The notes under the pieces: generated by a model
What the model was told of the DNA's origin: nothing
Database searches by the model: none
The model's input: only the letters and a program-made list of their open reading frames with translations
Translations under genes and position numbers: made by a program
NCBI RefSeq assembly: GCF_030817475.1
Contig: NZ_JAUSZJ010000002.1
Location: 4,044,626 to 4,108,625 of the forward strand
DNA: 64,000 nucleotides
Source of the DNA: Streptomyces sp. V2I9
GTDB taxonomy: Bacteria; Actinomycetota; Actinomycetes; Streptomycetales; Streptomycetaceae
Direction: 5' to 3'
Shown here: piece after piece, positions 40,756 through 49,696 of the stretch
How the letters are laid out: each line of letters opens with the position of its first letter
How positions within the stretch are numbered: position 1 is the stretch's first letter

Positions 40756-41970
40756 TCAGGAGGTCCTGCGGCCGGAGGGCCCCGTGAGCGGGCGTCCGGA
40801 GATCCGGGCGCGCCAGGGCAGCTCGGCGGTGACGGTCGTGGGCCCGCCCTCCGGCGAGTCCAGGACGAGCACCCCGTCGACCGCGTCCAGGCGCTCCGCG
40901 AGCCCCGCCAGCCCCGTGCCGCCGCCGTCCAGCCGGGCGCCGCCCCTGCCGTCGTCCGTGACCTGGAGCATCAGCCGGTCCTCCGCACGCCACACCTCGA
41001 CGGAGGCCGACCGCGCGGCGCTGTGTTTGCTGATGTTCTGGAGGAGCTCCGAGACGGTGAAGTACGCGATGCCCTCGATAGCCTCCGCCGGACGCTCCCG
41101 CAGCCCCACCGACACCGTGACCGGCACGGTGCAGCGGGAGGCTATGGAGGAGAGTGCGGCGTCCAGGCCCCGGTCGGTGAGGACGGCGGGGTGGATGCCG
41201 CGGGCGAGGTCGCGCAACTCCTGGAGAGTGGCCTTGATCTCGCCGTGCGCCTCGTCCACCATGCGGGCCGCGGCCTCGGGGTCGTCGGCCAGCTTCTCCT
41301 TCGCCAGCCCGAGCCCCATGGCGAGGGCGACCAGGCGGGCCTGGGCCCCGTCGTGCAGGTCGCGCTCGATCCGTCGCAGGTCGGCGGCTGCGGTGTCCAC
41401 GACCACGCCCCGGTCCGACTCCAACTCGGCGATGCGCCGCTCCAACTCGTCCGACGGCGACAGCAGCCCGCGCACCATCGCCCGGTCCACCGTCGCCAGC
41501 CCCCGCGCGATGAACGGCAGCACCGGCCACAGGACGAGCAGGCCGACCAGCGTCACCGCGAACGTCAGCACCCCCCACGGCAGTCGGACGAACCCGTACA
41601 GCAACGCGCGCCAGCCCACCGGGTCCTTCAGCCCCGCCCACAGCCGGGCGAACGCCCCCTGCCCCCGGTGGCCGCGCCCCAGCGGACTCGGCTCCTCCAC
41701 CCGTACGCCGAGCATCCACCGCGCCCGCCGCCGCTCCAGCCGGCCCAGCAGCCGGCCGCCCTGGAGCCCGCCGACCAGCAGCGGCAGACCGACCACGGTG
41801 ACGGAAAGCCCGGCGCCGACGCCGACCACGAGGATCGTGTACACGAACCCGACGACGGCCACCGGGAGATCGGCGAGCAGATACGCGACCTCGCGCCAGG
41901 TCCACCGGTCGAGGGCGAAGCGAGCGGGTGGCAACCGGACGGGGTCCGGCGGAGAAGGGCTCATGGTCAT
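40756..41970 (-). CDS. Sensor histidine kinase, HisKA_3 type (copy 2)
   Basis: A 404-residue kinase with the same plan. The first sensor segment has WREVAYLLADLPVAVVGFVY, the second WRALLYGFVRLPWGVLTFAV. His206 lies in RIERDLHDGAQ, followed by the ATPase with ELLQNISKH and DDGRGG. The ATG at 41970 is chosen over a longer frame to 42015. It lies 158 bases upstream of copy 1 with no terminator seen between, so the two may be co-transcribed. Stretches of over 80 identical bases shared with copy 1 point to recent duplication or gene conversion of the kinase core. Confidence 0.88.
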   Translation of the reverse strand: MTMSPSPPDPVRLPPARFALDRWTWREVAYLLADLPVAVVGFVYTILVVGVGAGLSVTVVGLPLLVGGLQGGRLLGRLERRRARWMLGVRVEEPSPLGRGHRGQGAFARLWAGLKDPVGWRALLYGFVRLPWGVLTFAVTLVGLLVLWPVLPFIARGLATVDRAMVRGLLSPSDELERRIAELESDRGVVVDTAAADLRRIERDLHDGAQARLVALAMGLGLAKEKLADDPEAAARMVDEAHGEIKATLQELRDLARGIHPAVLTDRGLDAALSSIASRCTVPVTVSVGLRERPAEAIEGIAYFTVSELLQNISKHSAARSASVEVWRAEDRLMLQVTDDGRGGARLDGGGTGLAGLAERLDAVDGVLVLDSPEGGPTTVTAELPWRARISGRPLTGPSGRRTS

Positions 41971-42086
41971 ACCCACAGCCTGCCGGGCCGTACCCGCGCA
42001 CACCATGGGGCTCATGGGTGGGGGTGAAGTAGGGATAACCCCACCCGATGCCCGACGCGGCTGCTTACGCCCCGTTTAGCAGGCCC

Positions 42087-42162
42087 TAGACTCCCGTCCG
42101 TACAGAACAGGTACGTGGGACAGCACGGGTACGCGGGACAAGACGGGTACGCGGGACAGACG
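42087..42162 (+). promoter_or_regulatory. nuo promoter and leader with three 18-base repeats
   Basis: TAGACT at 42087-42092 is a good HrdB-type -10 box; a -35 is weak (TTACGC region). The leader then has three near-identical 18-base units (42110, 42128 and 42146, consensus GGTACGYGGGACARSACG), ending just before the nuoA ribosome-binding site. They may be a regulator site or RNA structure controlling the operon. Confidence 0.55.
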
Positions 42163-42188
42163 CGGACGACGAGGGAGTGAGGGCGGAC

Positions 42189-42614
42189 GTGGCCGACGTT
42201 ACGGACGTGACCGGCATGGCGGACGGGTTCACCGCCGTCGCCGCCTCGGAGTACTTCCGGAGCTACTCCGTCATCGGCCTGCTCGCCGTGGTGGGTGTCC
42301 TGTTCGTCGCCGTGGCCTTCGGCGCCGGACGGCTGCTGCGCCCCGTCGTCCCCACCCCGGAGAAGCTGCTCACCTACGAGTGCGGTGTCGACCCGGTCGG
42401 CGAGGGGTGGGCGCACACCCAGGTCCGCTACTACGTCTACGCGTTCCTGTACGTGATCTTCGCCGTCGACTCCATCTTCCTGTTCCCGTGGGCCACGGTG
42501 TTCGCGGCACCCGGATACGGGGCGACGACCCTGGTCGAAATGTTCATCTTCCTCGGCTTCCTCGCCGTAGGACTGCTCTACGCATGGAAGAAGGACGTCC
42601 TCGCATGGGCCTGA
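42189..42614 (+). CDS. nuoA: NADH-quinone oxidoreductase subunit A
   Basis: A 141-residue three-helix membrane subunit with the TYECGVDPVGEGW loop and VRYYVYAFLYVIFAVDSIFL helix of NuoA. The GTG at 42189 has GAGGG 5 bases upstream; an in-frame GTG at 42177 overlaps its own Shine-Dalgarno sequence and is less likely. It opens a ten-gene operon and overlaps nuoB by 10 bases. It forms part of the membrane arm next to the quinone channel. Confidence 0.92.
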   Translation: MADVTDVTGMADGFTAVAASEYFRSYSVIGLLAVVGVLFVAVAFGAGRLLRPVVPTPEKLLTYECGVDPVGEGWAHTQVRYYVYAFLYVIFAVDSIFLFPWATVFAAPGYGATTLVEMFIFLGFLAVGLLYAWKKDVLAWA

Positions 42615-43411
42615 CGAACCGACCGGCCCCCGCGTCGCAGGAGCCCGTGCCCGCGACGCCGCCCTCCGCCGCGTCGCCGTCCGACGCGGTTCTGCTCCCC
42701 GAGCCCAAGCGCCTCGGCGTGCTCTCCCGGCTCGCACCGGAGCCGATGAAGGTCGTCCTCAACTGGGGCCGCCGCTACAGCCTCTGGGTCTTCAACTTCG
42801 GACTCGCCTGCTGCGCGATCGAGTTCATCGCCGCGTCCATGGCGCGCCACGACTTCATCCGGCTCGGCGTGATCCCGTTCGCACCGGGCCCCCGCCAGGC
42901 CGACCTCATGATCGTGTCCGGCACAGTGACGGACAAGATGGCCCCGGCCGTGAAGCGGCTCTACGAGCAGATGCCCGAACCCAAGTACGTCATCTCCTTC
43001 GGCGCCTGCTCCAACTGCGGCGGCCCCTACTGGGACTCGTACTCCGTGACCAAGGGGGTCGACCAGATCATCCCGGTCGACGTCTACGTACCCGGCTGCC
43101 CGCCCCGGCCCGAGGCGTTGCTCCAGGGCATCCTCAAGCTTCAGGAGAAGATCGCGCGCGAATCGCTCGCCGAGCGGTACGCCCCCGGAACACCCGGTGG
43201 CGGCCCGTCCACCGCGGCCCTGCGCAGCGACCTGGTCGCCGCGCCGATGCCGCCGACCGACCTCACCGGCACCACCGACACGGCTGTCGTCGATGCGACA
43301 CCGGACGCGCCCGTCGGGCACCCGAAGCCGAACCCGAGCCCGAACCGGAAGCCGGACGAGTCGCTGGACAAGGCACCGGACGAGACGCCGGACGAGGAGG
43401 GGCCGCGATGA
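42605..43411 (+). CDS. nuoB: NADH-quinone oxidoreductase subunit B
   Basis: A 268-residue subunit. Ligands for iron-sulphur cluster N2 are visible at Cys69-Cys70 (GLACCAIEF), Cys135 (GACSNCGG) and Cys165 (VPGCPPRPE), so the redox centre next to quinone is intact. Beyond residue 190 a 75-residue Pro/Asp-rich tail (PNPSPNRKPDESLDKAPDE) extends past the usual NuoB length. It is coupled to nuoC by an ATGA overlap. In complete complex I, NuoB packs on NuoD, which is missing here. Confidence 0.93.
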   Translation: MGLTNRPAPASQEPVPATPPSAASPSDAVLLPEPKRLGVLSRLAPEPMKVVLNWGRRYSLWVFNFGLACCAIEFIAASMARHDFIRLGVIPFAPGPRQADLMIVSGTVTDKMAPAVKRLYEQMPEPKYVISFGACSNCGGPYWDSYSVTKGVDQIIPVDVYVPGCPPRPEALLQGILKLQEKIARESLAERYAPGTPGGGPSTAALRSDLVAAPMPPTDLTGTTDTAVVDATPDAPVGHPKPNPSPNRKPDESLDKAPDETPDEEGPR

Positions 43412-44943
43412 GCGACTCGGACCGGCGCACGGCACCGGCGGACGAGGCGGCTGAGGTGGGCGGTGCGGCTGAGGCGGGTGGTGCGTACGACCGGCTGCCG
43501 GACGCGGTCACCGATGTGTTCGGCGACGGGTCCACGGCGGAGTCGGCGTACGACCTGCTGACCGTCGACGTTCCCGCCGCGGCCTGGCTCACCGCGCTGC
43601 GGACCGCCCGCGACGAACTCGGATGCACCTACTTCGACTGGCTCAGCGCCGTGGACGAGCCGGGCGTCGGCTTCCGCGTCTGCGTCCACGTCGCGGCCCT
43701 GGGCACGGGGACGGTACGGCGGCTGATGGTACGGACGACCGTGCCGCACGACGCGGCCGTCCTGCCCAGCGCGGTCGATGTGTACGCCGGTGCCGCGTGG
43801 CACGAGCGCGAGACGCACGAGATGTTCGGCGTCGCCTTCGACGGCCACCCCCATCTCGTACCGCTGCTCCTGCCGGAGGGCTTCGAGGGCCACCCGCTGC
43901 GCAAGGACTTCGTCCTGGCCGCGCGCGTCGCCAAGGCATGGCCGGGGGCGAAGGAACCGGGGGAGCCGGCGGACGGCCACACCGGGCCCAAGCGTCGCGC
44001 GATGCTCCCGCCCGGTGTCCCCGACCCGAACGAATGGGGCCCCTTGAAGGGGCAGCTTCCCCCGGCCGCCCCCCGCCCGGCCCGCGCCGCCCGCACAGCG
44101 GCCGACCGCCCGCCCCGCCGCACCCGCAGCGCGAGCGAGGGATCGGCGGCCCAACGCCCCACGGCGACGGGCGCGGAGTCGCGTACGGAGACCGGTACGG
44201 AGGCGCGGACGGCCCCTACCGCGGGGCCCCCTGCGGCGACCGGTGGCGAGACGAGCCCGGAGACCGGCACCGAGGTCCCCGCGACGCCGGAAGCGGCCCC
44301 GGCGCCCCGACCGCGCCGTTCCCGGTCGGCTTCGGAGGGTTCGGCCAGCCAGAACGTGGGCCATGATTCCTCGACGCCGCCCCCGGCAGGCCCTGCCCGC
44401 CGTTCCCGGTCGGCATCCGAGGGCTCGGCCGGCCGGCAGCGCCCCACCGGCGGCCCGGCGGAGGCACCGACCGCACCTGCCCGGCGTTCCCGGTCGGCCT
44501 CGGGCGGTTCGGCCAGTCAGCGTTCGGCGCCGGACGCGCCCGATGGCGCGCCGAAGTCTTCGCCGGACGCGCCCGGTGGGGCCACGCGGCCCGCGCGCCG
44601 GGTGCGCAGCACGGACGCCCCGTGGCACGACGCCCGACCGGCGTTCGACGAGCCCGCCCCCGCACAGCCCGAACCGGGCCGGCCCACCCCACAGCCCGCA
44701 CCGGAACACGGCGCACCGGAGCAACCCTCTCCGGCGGAGCCCGAACCGGAACACCGCGCACCGGAGCAACCCTCCCCGGCGCAGCCCGAACCGGAGCGCC
44801 GTGCACCGGAGCAACCCTCCCCGGCGCAGCCCGAACCGGAGCGCCGTGCACCGGAGCAACCCTCCCCGGCGCAGCCCGAACCGGAGCGCCGTGCACCGGA
44901 ACATCCCGACCGAGACCACCCCGCCGGAGGCGATCCCGAGTGA
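43408..44943 (+). CDS. nuoC: NADH-quinone oxidoreductase subunit C with long repetitive tail
   Basis: A 511-residue protein; normal NuoC is about 200. The 30-kDa domain ends at about residue 175 and shows WHERETHEMFGVAFDGHP and GHPLRKDF. From about 225 on it is low complexity: several RRSRSASEGSA-type repeats, then a 15-residue PEQPSPAQPEPERRA repeat. The tail is probably disordered. It occupies the position where nuoD would follow in a standard operon, but shows no NuoD similarity. It is coupled to nuoH (GTGA). Confidence 0.88.
   Translation: MSDSDRRTAPADEAAEVGGAAEAGGAYDRLPDAVTDVFGDGSTAESAYDLLTVDVPAAAWLTALRTARDELGCTYFDWLSAVDEPGVGFRVCVHVAALGTGTVRRLMVRTTVPHDAAVLPSAVDVYAGAAWHERETHEMFGVAFDGHPHLVPLLLPEGFEGHPLRKDFVLAARVAKAWPGAKEPGEPADGHTGPKRRAMLPPGVPDPNEWGPLKGQLPPAAPRPARAARTAADRPPRRTRSASEGSAAQRPTATGAESRTETGTEARTAPTAGPPAATGGETSPETGTEVPATPEAAPAPRPRRSRSASEGSASQNVGHDSSTPPPAGPARRSRSASEGSAGRQRPTGGPAEAPTAPARRSRSASGGSASQRSAPDAPDGAPKSSPDAPGGATRPARRVRSTDAPWHDARPAFDEPAPAQPEPGRPTPQPAPEHGAPEQPSPAEPEPEHRAPEQPSPAQPEPERRAPEQPSPAQPEPERRAPEQPSPAQPEPERRAPEHPDRDHPAGGDPE
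44701..44900 (+). repeat. 45-base in-frame tandem repeat in nuoC
   Basis: Units start at 44701, 44746, 44791 and 44836, with a partial fifth at 44881. The third and fourth are identical, so the array is recent. Each unit encodes 15 residues (PERRAPEQPSPAQPE), so copy-number changes keep the reading frame. Confidence 0.9.
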
Positions 44944-45908
44944 ACGACGTTCTGGACGTCGCCCTCCGTCTGGCCATCGTCTTCGTCGTGTTCCTGGTCG
45001 CCCCCCTCCTCGTGGGCCAGACGGAACACAAGGTGATGGCCCACATGCAGGGCCGGCTCGGCCCCATGTACGCGGGTGGCTTCCACGGCTGGGCCCAGCT
45101 CGTCGCCGACGGCGTGAAGTTCGCGCAGAAGGAGGACGTGGTCCCGGCCGCCGCCGACCGCCGCGTCTTCCAGCTCGCCCCCGCCGTCGCCCTGCTCCCG
45201 TACCTGCTCGTCCTCGCGGTCATCCCCGTCGGACCCGGCGACGGCGCGGTGGGCCAGGCCGTGGACGCGGGCATCTTCTTCGTACTCGCCGTCATGGGCA
45301 TCGGCGTGCTCGGGTCGCTCATGGGCGGCTGGGCCTCCGCCAACAAGTTCTCCCTCCTCGGCGGCCTCCGTACCGCCGCACAACTCCTCTCGTACGAGCT
45401 GCCGATGCTCCTGGCCGCCGCCTCCGTGGCCATGGCCGCCGGTACGGTCTCGCTCACCGGCATCCTCGACGGCTTCCAGTGGTGGTGGCTGCCCTGGCAG
45501 ATCGTCGGCGCGCTGGTCTTCTTCGTGGCCGGTCTCGCCGAACTCCAGCGCCCCCCGTTCGACATGCCGGTGGCCGACTCCGAGATCATCTTCGGCGCGT
45601 ACACCGAGTACACCGGTCTGCGCTTCGCCCTGTTCCTCCTCGCCGAGTACGCGGGCATCGTCGTCCTGTGCGCCCTGACCGCCGTCCTCTTCCTCGGCGG
45701 CTGGCACGGCCCGTTCGGCGCCGACGGGCTCGGCTGGCTCTGGACCCTGCTCAAGACCGCCGTCCTCGCCTTCGTGGTCATCTGGCTGCGCGTCAGCTAC
45801 CCGCGTCTGCGGGAGGACCAGTTGCAGAAGCTCGCCTGGACCGTCCTCGTCCCGCTCGCCCTCGCGCAGATCGCGCTGACCGGCATCGTGAAGGTGGCGA
45901 TCAACTGA
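44940..45908 (+). CDS. nuoH: NADH-quinone oxidoreductase subunit H
   Basis: A 322-residue, eight-helix subunit linking the quinone site to the proton channel. The early loop HMQGRLGPMYAGGFHGWAQL, the ADGVKFAQKEDVVPAAADR segment and AELQRPPFDMPVADSE are conserved NuoH quinone-chamber elements. The GTG start overlaps the nuoC stop. The next gene, nuoI, begins within the stop codon (TGATG). Length and motifs are normal, so it should be functional. Confidence 0.94.
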   Translation: MNDVLDVALRLAIVFVVFLVAPLLVGQTEHKVMAHMQGRLGPMYAGGFHGWAQLVADGVKFAQKEDVVPAAADRRVFQLAPAVALLPYLLVLAVIPVGPGDGAVGQAVDAGIFFVLAVMGIGVLGSLMGGWASANKFSLLGGLRTAAQLLSYELPMLLAAASVAMAAGTVSLTGILDGFQWWWLPWQIVGALVFFVAGLAELQRPPFDMPVADSEIIFGAYTEYTGLRFALFLLAEYAGIVVLCALTAVLFLGGWHGPFGADGLGWLWTLLKTAVLAFVVIWLRVSYPRLREDQLQKLAWTVLVPLALAQIALTGIVKVAIN

Positions 45909-46489
45909 TGCCCCCGCTCCCCGGATCCGGCCTGGCCAAAGGTCTCGCCGTCACCCTGCGCACGATGACGAAGAAGACCGTCACCGCGCAGTACCCGGAC
46001 ACCCAGCCCGAACTCCCGCCCCGCTCCCGTGGCGTCATCGGGCTGTTCGAGGAGAACTGCACGGTCTGCATGCTCTGCGCCCGTGAGTGCCCCGACTGGT
46101 GTATCTACATCGACTCCCACAAGGAGACCTCCCCGCCCGCCGCCCCCGGTGGCCGCGAGCGCAGCCGGAACGTCCTCGACCGCTTCGCCATCGACTTCTC
46201 CCTCTGCATGTACTGCGGTATCTGCATCGAGGTGTGCCCCTTCGACGCCCTGTTCTGGTCGCCCGAGTTCGAGTACGCGGAGACGGACATCCACGAACTC
46301 ACCCACGAGCGCGACAAGCTCCGCGAGTGGATGTGGACCGTGCCGGAGCCGCCCGCACTCGACGCCGCCGCCGAGGAACCGAAGGAGTACGCCGCCGCCC
46401 GCAAGACCGCGGACAGGCTCGCCGCCCAGATCGCTGAGGAACAGCGGCAGAAGCAGCAGACGGACGAGAAGGGAGGAGGAACCTCGTGA
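45908..46489 (+). CDS. nuoI: NADH-quinone oxidoreductase subunit I
   Basis: A 193-residue ferredoxin-like subunit with two 4Fe-4S motifs, CTVCMLCARECPDWC (about residues 51-65) and CMYCGICIEVCPFDAL (about 99-114). It carries clusters N6a and N6b and would take electrons from a soluble donor. With NuoE, F and G absent, reduced ferredoxin could deliver electrons here. The C-terminal 60 residues are a charged helix (LAAQIAEEQRQKQQTDEKGG). It overlaps nuoJ by 4 bases. Confidence 0.93.
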   Translation: MPPLPGSGLAKGLAVTLRTMTKKTVTAQYPDTQPELPPRSRGVIGLFEENCTVCMLCARECPDWCIYIDSHKETSPPAAPGGRERSRNVLDRFAIDFSLCMYCGICIEVCPFDALFWSPEFEYAETDIHELTHERDKLREWMWTVPEPPALDAAAEEPKEYAAARKTADRLAAQIAEEQRQKQQTDEKGGGTS

Positions 46490-47268
46490 CGCTGCTCACC
46501 GCCACCGCCACCGCCACCGCCACCGCCGACGCCGGTGTGCTCGCCGCCGCGGCCGCAGGCGACCACCCCGGCTTCCTCTCCCCGTCCGGTGTCGAGATCG
46601 CGTTCCTCCTCGTCGGCCTCGTGACCCTCGGCGCAGCCGTCATCACCGTCACGACGAAGCAACTGGTGCACGCGGCCCTCTGGCTCGTCGTCGCGCTCGG
46701 CGGGCTGGCCGTCGAGTACCTGCTGCTCACCGCGGAGTTCATCGCCTGGGTGCAGGTACTGATCTACGTCGGTTCCATCGTCGTCCTCCTCCTGTTCGGG
46801 CTGATGCTCACGCGGGCCCCCGTCGGCCGCTCCCCGGACGCCGACTCGGGCAACCGCTGGGTCGCCCTCGGGGTGGCCGCCGCCGCAGCGGTGGCCCTCG
46901 TCTGGGTCGTGGCCGATGCCTTCCGCACCACGTGGATCGAGCTCGACGGGCCGGCCCAAGGCTCCACCGAGGTCACCGGCGCCTTCCTGTTCCGCAACTG
47001 GGTCCTGCCCTTCGAGGCGCTCTCCGTCCTGCTGCTCGCCGCCCTCGTCGGCGCGATCGTGCTGTCCCGCAAACGCGACACGGACACCGGCACACGCGCC
47101 CGCACAGGTACCAACACACGCGCACGCACACGCACGGGCATGAACACCGCCGCCGGTACCGGCGCGGACACCTCAGCCCGCCCCCGCCCCTCCCGCACGC
47201 CCGGCGCATCCCGTGCTCGCACGCCCCGTCCCTCCGGCGCACCCGGTCAGCAGGAGGAGCAGAGCTGA
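46486..47268 (+). CDS. nuoJ: NADH-quinone oxidoreductase subunit J
   Basis: A 260-residue membrane subunit with five helices, including ALWLVVALGGLAVEYLLLTA and WVQVLIYVGSIVVLLLFGLM, the latter containing the pi-bulge region typical of NuoJ. The last 65 residues are a Thr/Arg-rich hydrophilic tail (TGTRARTGTNTRARTRTG), another added disordered extension as in NuoB and NuoC. It overlaps nuoI by ATGA-like coupling, and its stop shares bases with the nuoK start. Confidence 0.92.
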   Translation: MTLLTATATATATADAGVLAAAAAGDHPGFLSPSGVEIAFLLVGLVTLGAAVITVTTKQLVHAALWLVVALGGLAVEYLLLTAEFIAWVQVLIYVGSIVVLLLFGLMLTRAPVGRSPDADSGNRWVALGVAAAAAVALVWVVADAFRTTWIELDGPAQGSTEVTGAFLFRNWVLPFEALSVLLLAALVGAIVLSRKRDTDTGTRARTGTNTRARTRTGMNTAAGTGADTSARPRPSRTPGASRARTPRPSGAPGQQEEQS

Positions 47269-47699
47269 TGCACCTCGCCTATCCCGCCGTGCTCGCCGCC
47301 CTCCTCTTCTGCGTCGGCCTGTACGGCGTCCTCGCCCGCCGCAACGCGATCCTGGTCCTGATGTCCGTCGAGCTGATGCTCAACGCCGTCAACCTCAACC
47401 TCGTCGCCTTCGACGTCTGGCTCCGCGACACCCTCCACTCCGGCCAGGCACTCACCCTCTTCACCATCGCCATCGCCGCCGCCGAGATCGGTATCGGCCT
47501 TGCGATCGTCCTGGCCGTCCACCGCAACCGGGGCACCTCCGACATCGACCGGCTCCGCGACACCGCCGAGACCGACGCCGCCGAAACCCTCCCCGAGACG
47601 GCCGGGGCCCGTGACGCAGAGCCCCGGGACGCCGCAACACCCCCCGACCGGGCGGGCGGGAGCACCGGGAAGACGAAGAAGGCAGAGGCCACCGCGTGA
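47268..47699 (+). CDS. nuoK: NADH-quinone oxidoreductase subunit K
   Basis: A 143-residue subunit with three helices. LVLMSVELMLNAVNLNLVAF holds the conserved membrane glutamate and FTIAIAAAEIGIGLAIVLAV the second. The core ends near residue 90. The remaining 50 residues are hydrophilic (AETDAAETLPETAGARDAE) and exceed the usual length of about 100. GGAGGAG precedes the ATG within nuoJ. It overlaps nuoL by 4 bases. Confidence 0.93.
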   Translation: MHLAYPAVLAALLFCVGLYGVLARRNAILVLMSVELMLNAVNLNLVAFDVWLRDTLHSGQALTLFTIAIAAAEIGIGLAIVLAVHRNRGTSDIDRLRDTAETDAAETLPETAGARDAEPRDAATPPDRAGGSTGKTKKAEATA

Positions 47700-49696
47700 C
47701 CACCACGACCCTCGCCGCCCTCGTCCCCCTCCTCCCGTTCCTCGGGGCCCTCGCCGGGCTCGCCGTCGGCCGTACCGCGCCCGGATTCGTCCGCCCGCTG
47801 GCGATCCTCCCGGTCCTCGCCTCCGCCGTACTCGCCGTGGTCGTCGCCGCCCGCCAGGGCGGCGGCCGGGCCCTCGACGCCGCGACCCAGCTCACGCCCA
47901 CCGGCTCGGTCCCCATCGACCTGGCGCTGCACCTCGACGGCTTCGCCGTCCTGGTCGCCGTGCTCGTCACCGTGGTCGCCGCCTGTGTGCAGCTCTACTC
48001 CACGGCGTATCTCCGCGACGACGCCCGCTACCCCTCCTACGCCGCCCTCGTCTCCCTCTTCACCGCCGCGATGCTCCTGGTCGTCTACTCCGGCGACCTG
48101 ATGGTTCTCCTGGTCGGCTGGGAGATCATGGGCATCTGCTCGTACTTCCTCGTCGGCCACTACTGGGAGACGCCCGAGGCCCGCGCCGCCTCCCTCAAGG
48201 CGTTCCTGGTCACCAAGCTCGGCGACGTCCCCTTCCTGATCGGTCTGTTCGCGCTCGCCGCCGACACCGGCAGCTTCCGCATCACCAAGATCCTCGCGGC
48301 GGTCGGCAACGGCGGACTCGACCACCCCACCGTCATCGCCCTGCTGCTCCTCGCCGGCGTCGCGGGCAAGTCGGCCCAGTTCCCCCTGCACACCTGGCTC
48401 CCCGACGCGATGGCCGGCCCCACCCCCGTCTCCGCGCTCATCCACGCGGCGACGATGGTCGCCGCCGGCATCTACTTCACGGCCCGCCTGCTGCCCGTCT
48501 TCGCGGCCTCCGGCGCGGCGCTCCTCGTCCTCGCCGTGATGGCCGCCGTCACGATGATCGGGTCCGGGCTCGCCGCCCTCGCCCAGGACGACATCAAACG
48601 CGTCCTCGCCTACTCGACCATCGGCCAGCTCGGCTACATGTCGGGCGCCCTCGCGGTCGGCGACCGGGGCGCGGCCGTCTTCCACCTGATCTCGCACGGT
48701 GCGTTCAAAGCCGTCCTCTTCCTCGCCGCGGGCGTCGTCATCCACGCCGCCGGCACCAACTCGCTGGCCGCCATGTCCCGGATGAGCGGCCTCGCCCGTC
48801 GCATCCCGGACGCCTACTGGACGATGACCGTCGCCCTCCTCGCCCTGGCCGCCATCCCGCCGTTCGCCGGCTTCTTCTCCAAGGAAGCCGTCCTCGTCGC
48901 CGCCGAGCACACCGCGCTGGGAGACCGGACCGTCGCCCCGGCCGCCGCGGGCTGGACGATCCTGGTCGCCGGACTCCTCGCCGCCGTCCTGACCGCCGCC
49001 TACGCCGTACGCCTCTGGCTCCTCGCCTTCCGGGGCCGCGGGGCCGAAGCCCCCGACCACGGCAAGCAGCCCCTCGCCATGACCTCCGTCCTGTGGATCC
49101 TGGCCGTCCCCACCATCGGCTTCGGCCTCACCGCCGGCCTGCTCGGCGACTGGTTCGACGGACACGGCCTCACGCCGTCCCTCACCACCGCCGTCCTGTC
49201 CACCGGTGTCACGCTCGTCGGCGGTCTCGTCACCTACGGCGCGTGGCGGCACACCACGGCCCTCGCCGCCCGCACCCCCATCGGCGCCGTCGCCGCGCAC
49301 CCCGGCGCGGAGCCCGCCCTCGTCGAAGCCGAGGCCATGACGTCCCACACCGCTGTCTACGGCACCATCGGGGCCGCTCCCGACCCGGCCGACCCCGGCA
49401 GGCTCCTCCTCGGGCCCCTCCACCGCCCCGCGGCCACCGGATTCCACCTCGACGCGCTGTACTCGGCACTGTTCGTCCGGCCCGTCCAGGGTGCCGCCCG
49501 CCTCGTCCGCTTCCTGGACCGCGAGGTCGTCGACACCTACGTCAACGGAACGGGCGCCGTCACCCGCTTCCTGGGAGCCGCCGTCCGCCGGGCCCAGACC
49601 GGCAACGTGCAGACCTACGTCAGCGCCCTGCTCGCCGGGTCCCTCGTCCTGGCGATCGCCGCCGTCGTCTTCGCCAACGTCAACGCGGGGTCGTGA
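47696..49696 (+). CDS. nuoL: NADH-quinone oxidoreductase subunit L
   Basis: A 666-residue antiporter-like proton-pumping subunit of full length with a GTG start. VGWEIMGICSYFLVGHYWE carries the TM5 glutamate, HTWLPDAMAGPTPVSALIHAA the broken helix TM7, and DDIKRVLAYSTIGQLGYM the TM8 lysine region. FAGFFSKEA marks the TM12 channel. The long lateral C-terminal helix region is present. It should pump protons with NuoM and NuoN. Confidence 0.94.
   Translation: MTTTTLAALVPLLPFLGALAGLAVGRTAPGFVRPLAILPVLASAVLAVVVAARQGGGRALDAATQLTPTGSVPIDLALHLDGFAVLVAVLVTVVAACVQLYSTAYLRDDARYPSYAALVSLFTAAMLLVVYSGDLMVLLVGWEIMGICSYFLVGHYWETPEARAASLKAFLVTKLGDVPFLIGLFALAADTGSFRITKILAAVGNGGLDHPTVIALLLLAGVAGKSAQFPLHTWLPDAMAGPTPVSALIHAATMVAAGIYFTARLLPVFAASGAALLVLAVMAAVTMIGSGLAALAQDDIKRVLAYSTIGQLGYMSGALAVGDRGAAVFHLISHGAFKAVLFLAAGVVIHAAGTNSLAAMSRMSGLARRIPDAYWTMTVALLALAAIPPFAGFFSKEAVLVAAEHTALGDRTVAPAAAGWTILVAGLLAAVLTAAYAVRLWLLAFRGRGAEAPDHGKQPLAMTSVLWILAVPTIGFGLTAGLLGDWFDGHGLTPSLTTAVLSTGVTLVGGLVTYGAWRHTTALAARTPIGAVAAHPGAEPALVEAEAMTSHTAVYGTIGAAPDPADPGRLLLGPLHRPAATGFHLDALYSALFVRPVQGAARLVRFLDREVVDTYVNGTGAVTRFLGAAVRRAQTGNVQTYVSALLAGSLVLAIAAVVFANVNAGS

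Noticed and set aside
47279..49447. 722-codon minus-strand frame opposite nuoK and nuoL
   Set aside because: Gly/Glu/Asp/Val-rich antisense shadow of membrane-protein coding DNA; nuoL motifs on the plus strand are unambiguous.
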